Source of the DNA: Corynespora cassiicola
Taxonomy: Eukaryota > Ascomycota > Dothideomycetes > Pleosporales > Corynesporascaceae
Assembly: GCA_022059125.1 (NCBI GenBank)
Contig: JAEUWY010000013.1
Location: 1,146,011 to 1,210,010, forward strand
Length of the DNA stretch: 64,000 nucleotides
Direction: 5' to 3'
Below the pieces are notes generated by a model. It did no database searches and had not been told where the DNA came from. It was given only the letters and a program-made list of their open reading frames with translations. Below are positions 54,881 to 64,000 of this stretch, in pieces. Position 1 is the stretch's first letter, and the number at the start of each line of letters is the position of its first letter. The position numbers were made by a program, and so were the translations under genes.

Positions 54881-57800
54881 TTAGGGCCTGTTTGGCAGCT
54901 CCAGATTCCGGCTCCAGATTAGGTCCAGATTAGGGTATTTTCGGCATTATTCTCGGCGTATAATAATAGAGATCAGAGCTTCTTCGTCGGGAGCAACGTT
55001 TCTAAATACAGAATATATATTTTATATCGCGCTAAATCTCTTATAAATTAGCTAAAAAAAAATCAAGAATAAAAATTATTTACTAGAAAAAAAAGAATAA
55101 CTTTTTAAAAAAAGAATTTTACTATTTTTTTAATATCTTTTTTTAAAGCTATAAAAATTATAAAAGCTATTATAAAAAATTATTTATAAAAAATATGTAT
55201 TTAAAAAACTGTAGAAGTTTTTTTCTTTTAGATTTACTAAACTAGAACTAAATAATAAGTATAAATAATAAGTATAAACAGTAATAATATTAGTTAGATA
55301 TTGAATAAAATACTAACTAAAAATAATAAAAAATATTTAAGCTATTAATAAGTATATAAATAATTTTTATTATATAAGTATATAAGTTATAAAAGTTATA
55401 GTAAAAAATAAAATATTATTTTAAAATTTTAAAACTTTAAAGTTTTAAAGTAGTAACGTTTATAAAAGTCTATTTAAAATTATTATAATATTAAAGTAAA
55501 TAATTATAATTTATAAGCTAGTAGAGTTTTTTTTATTAAGTTATAAAACTGTTAATTTTAATTCTAATATATAAAGATACTATATACTAGATTAAAACTG
55601 TATAGAATAAATCTACAGTTTTTAACTAAAATTTTTAAATTATAATTTTTTAAAATTATAAATAAAGTATTTTATGAAACTAGAATAGCTTACAGCTAAC
55701 GTAGTATAATATTATAGCTGTAATAGCTATAATAGCTATAATAATATATAAATTTTTAATTTTTATAGCTAGATTTAGTATAGTTAGTATTATTTTAAAA
55801 ACTTTAGCTAAAGTTTTTAGTACTAATAATAAATTAAAATTTTAATTTTAATTCTGTTATATAGCGTTTTAATTTAAATATTCTATTTAGTAAATAGTTT
55901 TTTTTTATAAGCTTTTAAAAGTATTAAAAAAAAAAGTAGTTTAAGTAGCAGCAGCAGTAGCAGCAGTAATCTATATCTTATATATACTTTATATTTAACT
56001 AACCGCTAATATATAATAGTAATTATAAATTATATAAAAGTAGTTATAAAAAATAGTATTTATAAATAATTTTTAGTGTTGACAGTTTACTTACTTAAAT
56101 TTTTTTTTTTTAAGTTTTTACTATAAAAATATATATTAATCTAATTTTTTTTAAGCTTTTACTATAACTATAAGCTATATTATATATAACTATACTATAC
56201 GTAACTTTACTATAATATTTATATAACTATATATAATAATTAAAATAGTAAAAAGTAATAGTATTAAAAAATAAAATAAAAATAAATATTATAAATTTAA
56301 AAAAGTAGACAGCGCAGGCGACGCTTTTAAAAAATACCTAATAATAAATTCTAATAATAAATACTAATTATTTTACTACGTTAAAATAAGTTACGTAATA
56401 GTTTTATAAAAATATTAATACTAAAAAAAACTTTATATAAAATTTTTAAAACTTATAACTTAGCGTTTTGTAATTTATATAATTATACTTTATAATTATA
56501 TTAAATTTATTAGTAAATTTATTATTTAAAACTTACTAATAACTTATTATACTCTATTACTAATATAGAAACTTATACAGTATATTATATATTATTTTAT
56601 TTACGTAGTTTTACTAGTATTTATTTTTAAAAATTAACTTAAGTAGCTACTTACTTTTTAGCCTCGCTTATAGTCTGTAATTAGTTTTAATAATAGAGAT
56701 ATATATATATAAATAGCAGTAATTATATAAACTATATAATATAGATATAAAAAATTAAAAACTAAAAATACGTTTAAAAGTTATACAGTTATAGTTATAG
56801 TTATAATAAGTTAAAAATAGAAAGTATTATTAAAATAGATATTTATTATTATTTAAAGTAAAAACACAGATTACGTATTAATATTATATTATATAATAAG
56901 ATAATATAATAAAATATTTAAAATTACGTAATAGTTAGTACGTGCTAACTAAAATAAAATAAAAATAAAATAATATACTCGCAGCTTATTAATAATAAAA
57001 TAAAAACAGCAAAAAAAAAATAGAAAAAAATAGTATATAAAAATCTATAAAGTTAAACTTTTATTTTTTTTATAACTAGTTTAAATAAAAAGTGATATTA
57101 GTTATAAGGTATAAAATATAAGAGATTCAGCTTTAGATAATAGTATTTGCTTTATATTAGAATTAATAGCAGAAAAATAGCTTAAATAATATATATATAA
57201 ATAGTAGTTTTAAAAGTTATATTTATTATTTTCAAAGCGTGTTTAAAGTATAGATTTTATACAGCTTTTTTATTTTACGCGCTAATATAAATACATAATA
57301 GCTAAAATCTTATAATATCTTATTATATAAAAAAAAATTGGTTCTTTATTACTGTAGTATTACTTAACTATAACTATATTTAATATAGTAATAAAGATTT
57401 AGACTTTATAAACTATTACAGCTACTATATATATTATAGTTATATTACTACGCTATATTAACTATAAACTATTTTAATTTAGAAAAAAAAAATTTATTTA
57501 TAAAATATTTTAGTTTAAATAAATTTTTTTTTTCTTATTTTAAAAAGTTATTATTTAGAAATCTTAGTTAAAACTTGATTTTATATACTTTTAGTCTAGT
57601 AAAAAGTATTTTTATTTTTATATTTTAATTAATATTTACAGCTTAGTAACTAGTTAAAAAAAACCTTACTAATCTATAAATTATAATTATTTATTTTAAT
57701 ATTATAACAACTTTAGATAAATATTTATATTAGTATTTTAAAGCTTTAAAATTTAAAATTTCTAAATATTTTTTTTTATTATAAATTTTCTTACTTATAT

Positions 57801-58030
57801 ATTTATTATCAATTTAACTACTTTTTTTATTTTTAATTACTGTTTTATTAAATATCTAACCAGTTTTAGTACTGTTTTTAATTATTATCTGTACTAATTA
57901 TCTAGTTCTAGTCTAGTAAAGCTGAGAGAAAAGAATTTCTACAGCTTTTTAGTTAGCTTGTTTAGAGATCAGATATTACAGTATGTTTTTTTTATTCTAA
58001 TTAATAAAGCAGTGCTTAAACCAGTATTAT
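54881..58030. repeat. AT-rich block 2, decayed transposon-like element
   Basis: About 3.1 kb. It opens with TTAGGGCCTGTTTGGCAG and three copies of TCCAGATT (54900, 54913, 54924), and from about 55.0 kb is almost pure A/T with stops in all frames and hardly any CG: typical RIP. The left edge resembles the edge of block 3 (TTAGGGCGTGTTTAGCA at about 60455). The right edge near 58008-58026 (AGCAGTGCTTAAACC) is weakly similar to the reverse complement of that terminus, so the block may be one element with inverted ends. The size fits a DNA transposon, but no transposase can be read. Confidence 0.6.
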
Positions 58031-58119
58031 TTCTTAACGATATGAACTTTGCACCTTGAAAGCTATTATATGCTATCTAACTTGCTTGTGTGTCCGAATC
58101 GATTGTAGATTACATCATG

Positions 58120-59964
58120 TTAAACATTGTTACTATTATTGCCACTACTCGGCGCATCCAGTTTTCCAAAATTCTGTTGCAGGTTGAATTGCGAGTTGTT
58201 CGCGTCTAGAGGACCTATACGAGGAAGGGCTGTAATAAACTCTCCGTAGCTTCCACAACTCGGGCAAAACTTTCGTGGTTTTTGTGGGGGCGGATTTAAC
58301 GTTTTTCGTCCTGAGCGACTTGTAAATACTTCAAGGTATGGAGGCGCAGTTGTAGCGACATTCTGTGGATGTTCAATCGGTGCAATCATGTGGATATCCA
58401 TAGTTGTCTGATTTTCTATGGTTGAACCTAGTCGCTGGTGTTGGGGTCTCGTCTGCGATTTTCTGGCGCTGGCACCAAAGCTGTTTCCATTGCTAATGGT
58501 AGGGATGTGAAAGATAGACAATGCCCTTTTTTGTTGTTGCTGTCCAGGGTTCATATTTTGGGGAGGTATTGGATTTCTTTGTAATCGGTGATGTGAGAAC
58601 AGCGATATGAGCCGTTGTGGCAAGATCATCGTAAGGAGAATTCGTATCGAGGGAAGGCAGACGCAAACAAAGCCAGCGCATATTTCAATCTCTGTCCACA
58701 GTGTGACTGCGACATAATCCCACGTTGGATCTATAGAAAGTTTGAAACCAAAGAGGGTACGTAAGCGGAGGCCGGTAGCTATGCAGCCACTGCAACTGAA
58801 GTTAGCAAAATCAACTTCGGAGTAGGAGCCTTATCATACAGAGTTCCAACAGTAAGCATTAAACCAATGGCAAGCTTAGAAGTTTTTCTCATGTTCAGCT
58901 TAGCAATAAAAAAAAAGGGTAAAACTAAGATCATTACATCTTGAAACATCGCGCAACCGCTGTTGACAAGTACAAGTAAATTTATATCAAGACATTTAGC
59001 GCCCTTAATGTCTCTGTCCCAGAACGCGTGGATATGATTACAAACGAAAATCGTGAGAAAAAAAATAATTGCGTTATTAACAAAAATGCCGACAATTATA
59101 ACATAAGCCGCTATACGGAATCTTGGTGAATGAAATATCTGAAGATAAAAGAGAAGAAGTGAAATTTTAATTAGGCCTAATATAACAATGCATGTAGACC
59201 AGGCAATATAGACTGTAATATTAGTGGATTAATATGTACTTTGGGAGGACAACGTACAAAATAGTAAACTTTGTTTAAGCCCATTACTTTGCAGATTCCA
59301 AAGGTGTTTACCAAAGCCAGCTCGTGTCACTAAAGTAAGTCAGCTACACATTCAACCATAACCCCTTGTCCGTATATGGGGTGTTAATACTCTGAAAGAC
59401 ACAGCCGCAGGGTAGGCTTGTTAACAGCAAAGCAAATATAATAATGCAGTCGTCCCACGACGTCCGTTTAGAAAGTATCTTTCCCAAAACACGGAGGGCG
59501 ACGGATAGGATAATAATTGAAAAGACGATACTCGTGGAGATAACAAGTTCTAGGCTCTTAGATTCGTTCGGTAGGTGACAGAGGTCAGCCTGAACATGTA
59601 CAGTATCTATGTGAACGACGTTAAAAATGTCTAAAAACCGCCTCATCCCAAGTTGTACCTAGAGAATCTTCTATGGTGCAGTTTGCCAGCAAGCATGCCC
59701 CAATCGCCTGCTTTAGCTTATTACTAGAGCATTGGCATTGTATATCTTCAAAAGAACAACCACTAGTTGGTACACTCTGGAAGAGACATTCGAACTGCTA
59801 TTATGTTAGTAGTGAACGTTCATTCCGTTGAAATGGCAACTGACCCCGCATGGTGGTATATCCGAGATGGAAAGTTCTTGTGTGCTTATATTCTGAGCGA
59901 CTGCAAAGTTTTTGGAAGATGAAAGTGTATACAAAATCACCCACACAAGTGTGCGTAAGGTCAT
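58120..59964 (-). CDS. CFEM/PTH11-type GPCR-like membrane protein
   Basis: Six exons (59964-59845, 59797-59659, 59606-59391, 59329-59258, 59212-58840, 58789-58120) join to 529 aa. MTLRTLVWVILYTLSSSKNFAVAQ is a signal peptide. The extracellular CFEM domain follows, made across an intron (IPPCG-QFECLFQSVPTSGC, IQCQCSSNKL, ACLLANC). Then come VQADLCHLPNESKSLE and seven membrane segments of the fungal rhodopsin-like type, with ILSKRTSWDDCIIIFA, TRAGFGKHLWNLQ, KISLLLFYLQIFHSPRFRI, NHIHAFWDRDIKGAKCLDINLL and IDPTWDYVAVTLWTEIEICAGF. The cytosolic tail (about 170 aa) is Pro/Gln/Asn-rich. PTH11 relatives sense host or surface cues upstream of cAMP signalling; ligand unknown. The acceptor of the last intron is ambiguous by 6 nt. 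An alternative start is 60000. Intact although enclosed by RIP-mutated DNA. Confidence 0.85.
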
Positions 59965-60454
59965 TTTTCGCGAGAAGGATAACGATTGTTGACGGTACAT
60001 GGCTGGTTGACATGTAGAAACAGACCACAGATGAAATCATCGAGGTTGGCAACAGTCGACCTTAAGATAGAGCCCATCTTCTAAACCTTATTCTGCCTGG
60101 AAAGCAGCAGATATTTCGGTCTTCATGGATGACCAAGAAGAATATAGCGAATGATCAAAGGTCGGATGTGATACGTGGAGATCCGGTTGGTGCCCATCAA
60201 TGCTGAGGGCTAATCCGCCCTCTATGAGTTTAATGGATCAGCCGTGCGCAACCTTGGAGATGACTATCGAGCTATATGACGAACCTTTCAATCGCAAGAG
60301 GACGGTGTGACACAGGTTATGCAGCGCTACCTAGATAATCCACTGCCGCCAATGGTCTGAGGTTTTAGCCTGCTTTAGAAGGTTTTGCAAAAAACTTATT
60401 TCTGTTCGAAACTGTTGATCCGTTAAAATATATGCATCAAGATATGATAATTAG
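59965..60454. other. promoter region of the CFEM/PTH11-type gene
   Basis: About 490 bp of normal composition between the receptor gene and AT-rich block 3. No gene is visible. Confidence 0.5.
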
Positions 60455-63400
60455 GGCGTGTTTAGCAATGCTTTCAGATCGCGTATCTAAAAAGCTGGAA
60501 GAGTTCTTTTCTCTTAGTGTTGCTAGGCCAGAGCTAAATAATACGTACAAACTGTAATAACGCTAGTCAAGCGTTTAAAAACAGAACTCTAACCCAGGGC
60601 GGTAAATCCAGCGAGGGCTGGCTAGATTTTTTATTGTACGAACAGAAAGTACGTACCTACGTATAATTTATATTATATAAACTACCTAAATTATTTTTAT
60701 TAAGTTAGTTAAATTTACGTTGTATAGTATTAATAGTACTAAATTATAGTATATTTATTTGTACAGCTAGTTTTCTTATTTATTAAATTTTAAATAAGTT
60801 TAACTGTATTATTAATATTATTAACAAATTTTAAAGTTAAAATTTAGAAATTTAAAATTTAGAGGTAAGTACTGGTAACTATATTACTATATAATATAAT
60901 AGTATTAGTTATACTTTAAACTAACAGCTACTATTAAGGTTACTACGTTAGAGTAATAGTAAATAAGCTAATAGTAATAATACGCTAGTTAAAAATTATA
61001 TTAGAATAATAACATTACAGTAATTAGTAAAAATAGTAAATATACTATCTATTCTACGGCGTAAAAGCAAATAAGTACTGCCTGAATTACTTTTGCTAGT
61101 ACTTAAAAGTACGCGTATAGCATAAAGTTTTTATTACATAAGCTAATTTAAATACTTTTTAATTTGTCTGTTAGATTTATATTGCGTACTCTAATTTACT
61201 TTAAAAATAAGTAATATTATTAATATATAGGCTTCTATTTATTATTAAATTTTTAGCGTAATTAGAGGTGTTGTTAGTAGAGTTAGAGTTTTACTGTTTT
61301 TCAAGCTAAATTAAAGCTTATAACTAGCTAATAATCACGCGTAGTAATATAAGTAATAACGTAGTAAGCGTTCGCGCGTTTTAGAAGCTAACTGTTATTT
61401 TATAAAAAATTACGCCGTGTTTCTAAGTCTTTAGCTAATTAAAGCGCTGGAAAAAAGCTAAGCGAGAATAAATAATAGTGTATTTCTAACGGCGTATTCT
61501 ACAGTTTTTCTAGTAAATACACTTTTTAAAAATTAGAATAATTACAGAATAACGTATTCTATTACTATACGCAGCACTTTTAAACTATATTTTAACTATT
61601 TAGACAGAAAAATATAGAAGTAAAAACTTAGATGTTACGTTTTAAAGTTCCCGCATAGACTATATAGTTAATTTAATTTTAGCTTTTAAAACAGTGCGAA
61701 ACCGCGTATGCGCTAAAGCAAAATAATATCTCTATAAAAGTTAAATTTTAAAAAGTAACTCCCGCAGAAATACGTTTTATTATATACTTTTTAATTAAAA
61801 ATAATAGTAAACAGAGAAGCAGTTAATTTCTATACTAAAGCCTTTTCTTCCGCTAAGTACTCTTTTTCTACTAAATACTCTTCTTCTATTAAATACACTA
61901 CTTTTACTAAGTATACTACTTCTACTAAAAAAAGCTAGTAAAACTAAAAAACTTTTACTATTAGAGATAAGGCCTCTGCGGAAGAGTCTTCTAAATATAA
62001 AAAATCTATATAACTAGAAGCACGGCTTCTGCTAAAAAAAAAAAAAAAAAAAAAACTTTCTACTAGTATAAAAAACTTTTACTACTAAAAGTAAAGTTTC
62101 TGCTAAAAGCCTCTGCGTACAGAAAACACCTACTATAAATAGTAAAGCTACTAGTAAAAAAGCAGCTGTTACTAAGTACTTACGTAAAAAAAAAAGCTTT
62201 TTTTATATAAAAAACGCCTACAACTAGAGGTAAAGCTTCTACTAAAAAAAAAGTTTTTTTTTATATAGAAAACTTCTACTACTAGCAGTAAAGCTATTAG
62301 TAAAAAGTTTTTTAAGCATAAAAAGCTTTTATAACTAAAAGTAAGGCCTCTGCTAAAAAAGCAGCCGTTACTAAATATTTATATAAAAAAAAAAAGCTTT
62401 TTTTATATAAAAGACTTCTACTACTAAAAGCAGAGCTACTAGTAAGAGAGCAGCTATTACTAAGTACTTACGTAGAAAAAAGACCTCTTTTATATAAAAA
62501 ATATCTACTATTAGTAGTAGAGCTATTAGTAAAAAAGCAGCTGTTACTAAGTACTTACGTAAAAAAAAAGCTTTTTTTATATAAAAAACGCCTACTACTA
62601 GCAGCAGAGCTACTAGTAAAAAAACAGCTATTACTAAATACTTATATAAAGAAAAAATTTTTTTTATACAGAAAATGCTTAACGTGTTCGATAAGTAAGT
62701 AAAATAAATAAGTAAGTAAAACAGCTCTACCGCGCGTCGCGTATATAAACAGCTCTAATAAGTTATAAAATAAAAAATAAAAGCTAATAAAATTACTATT
62801 AAGATTTTACGCGTTTTGCGTATATATAAGCAGTATATTTAAGCGACTAGTATATACTACACTTAAATAGTGTATGCTTTTAAAATTAAGTACACGCTGT
62901 ATAAACCTCGCTTTTTAAAGCTTTTTTCTAAATTTACTTTACTACTATACTATTCTGTACTGTTTTCTAACTCTTCTAAATAGTTAATATATTTTTTTCT
63001 GCTATAGTTGTACGACGTGCTGTCTGCTTACGTTTTTAATATACGTTTTTAGCTTAAAGCGTAGTATTTTTAATTTTAAAAATTACTTTTTTATATATAA
63101 CTTTTTTAAAGCTTTTTAATAACTGTTAATATGCGCGATTTATTAGTAACTAAAAAAAATTTATATAAAGTTTTTGTTGCTCTTAAATATGCTTTACCTA
63201 ACACTTTATTTTAATAAAAGTGTAAGATGTTTTTAACTTCTATTTAGATTTTTCTGTATATATAGAACTTAGTATTTATATAATAGAATCTAAGCGCTGA
63301 AAAATCTGTTCTAAGTTATACAGAACTAGTCTAGTAGCTTAAAAACTACTTTAAATATTTTTTGTTGTAATAGCTGCTGTATGCGCCGTATAGTATACTT

Positions 63401-63856
63401 TAAAAAACTTTTTTTTTATAATATAGTTTATGCTAAGCTTTATTTTCTTCTTAACTTTTTTACTGTATAACGCTTTTAAAAAGCTGAAATAGCTTATATT
63501 TAGCGGCTGAAGCAGATAAGAAAAATAAAAAAGTAGATAAAAAGTAAGAATGCTGTTCTGTTTGCAGAATTCTTTAAACTAGCTAAAATAGTAGCTTTTA
63601 TACCCGTTTATAATAAAAAAGCGTATTATTTTTTTTATATAAGCTTTTGTGTGCCTATTAAAGTGTTATATTTATTTATATCTAATTTAATTATCTGTTT
63701 AGCTATTTTTACTAACTGTAATTACCTAGTTGTACAGTAGATTACAGTTTATGTACTAGGTTACTTAGTAAAACTTTACTGCGAGAATAATAAAAGGCGG
63801 AACTTTTTACTTTTAAGCGTTAACTTTATATATAATAGTTTTTTAGAGTTTTAGAG
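60455..63856. repeat. AT-rich block 3, telomere-associated decayed repeats
   Basis: Starts with TTAGGGCGTGTTTAGCA. The stretch 60515-60585 matches 55220-55310 of block 2 after allowing C-to-T and G-to-A changes, with block 3 less decayed there. From about 60650 the sequence is AT-rich with stops in every frame, but keeps somewhat more CG than block 2 in places (61250-61900). It includes the tandem array listed separately and runs to the telomere. Confidence 0.6.
62140..62660 (+). repeat. tandem array of ~87-bp units with residual coding character
   Basis: Recurring segments with AGCAGCTGTTACTAAGTACT begin near 62161, 62361, 62451, 62537 and 62625; the last three intervals are about 87 bp, a multiple of three. 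Read in the plus frame, units give KKAAVTKYLRKKK and TPTTSSRATS separated by TAA stops where CAA would be expected before C-to-T mutation. This looks like a degraded 29-residue protein repeat. Poly-A/poly-T runs vary between copies. Confidence 0.5.
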
Positions 63857-64000
63857 TTAGGGTTAGGGTTAGGGTTAGGGTTAGGGTTAGGGTTAGGGTT
63901 AGGGTTAGGTTAGGGTTAGGGTTAGGGTTAGGTTAGGGTTAGGGTTAGGGTTAGGGTTAGGGTTAGGGTTAGGGTTAGGGTTAGGGTTAGGGTTAGGTTA
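63857..64000 (+). repeat. telomere, (TTAGGG)n
   Basis: About 24 tandem TTAGGG units run to the last base, G-rich strand 5'-to-3' outward as expected for a right chromosome end. A few units are shortened to TTAGG (for example near 63906, 63930 and 63993). Confidence 0.97.

Noticed and set aside
54881..54890. TTAGGGC at block 2 edge as an interstitial telomere
   Set aside because: Only a single TTAGGG unit; the similarity continues into the block 3 edge, so it is an element terminus, not a telomere scar.
55000..58030. Search for transposase or reverse-transcriptase motifs in block 2
   Set aside because: Stops in all frames and extreme AT content leave no readable motif, so no element class is assigned.
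58120..60052. Idea that the region holds only fragments of a decayed membrane protein
   Set aside because: Six exons with proper splice sites restore signal peptide, CFEM and seven membrane segments.

Overview
This window is the right end of a chromosome of a filamentous ascomycete (Pezizomycotina, probably a Sordariomycete). The reasons are short GT-AG introns of about 45-160 nt with CTAAC/CTGAC-like branch points, Zn2Cys6 regulators, fungal P450s, a CFEM/PTH11-type receptor, AT-rich blocks that look like repeat-induced point mutation (RIP), and a terminal (TTAGGG)n array at 63857-64000. Gene models were assembled by hand from reading frames, splice signals and conserved family motifs; coordinates are gene extents and the exons are given in the evidence text.

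Layout. 1-8 kb is accessory: a DUF7708-like degenerate STAND-type gene, a decayed FAD/BBE oxidoreductase fragment, a protein with a signal peptide and a nucleotidyltransferase fold, and a GT1 glycosyltransferase with a signal sequence. 9-18.2 kb is a compact, GC-rich conserved block: external NADH dehydrogenase, a Mdv1-type WD40 mitochondrial fission adaptor, chorismate mutase, Alg3 mannosyltransferase and an EIF1AD-like protein. From 18.7 kb to the telomere everything is accessory.

Accessory modules. (a) A divergent P450 / O-methyltransferase pair (19.1-23.0 kb) looks like a two-gene secondary-metabolism unit, with a perfect inverted repeat in its shared promoter. (b) A carbohydrate module (26.8-34.1 kb) holds a secreted DUF1961 protein, a sugar permease, a Zn2Cys6 factor and an intracellular GH5 enzyme; a GH43 beta-xylosidase lies at 43.9 kb. 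Copies of a GGRRTRTCGG element, including one identical 16-mer, precede the permease, regulator, GH5 and GH43 genes and suggest a local regulon. (c) A sucrose/fructan-type cassette (47.5-54.7 kb) holds a sugar permease, a divergent GH32 enzyme and a Zn2Cys6 regulator, with two GTCGGNCCGAC palindromes between permease and hydrolase. In (b) and (c) the GH5, GH43 and GH32 enzymes lack signal peptides, which fits import of oligosaccharides followed by cytosolic hydrolysis. Other genes are a second P450, a secreted M28 aminopeptidase, a polytopic MFS exporter and a Dal5-type MFS permease.

Chromosome end. AT-rich, stop-filled blocks lie at about 46.33-47.0, 55.0-58.03 and 60.65-63.85 kb. An intact CFEM/PTH11-type receptor gene sits between the last two. 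Blocks 2 and 3 share a repeat family decayed to different degrees, and the telomere-proximal block contains about 87-bp tandem units that still read as a 29-residue coding repeat.
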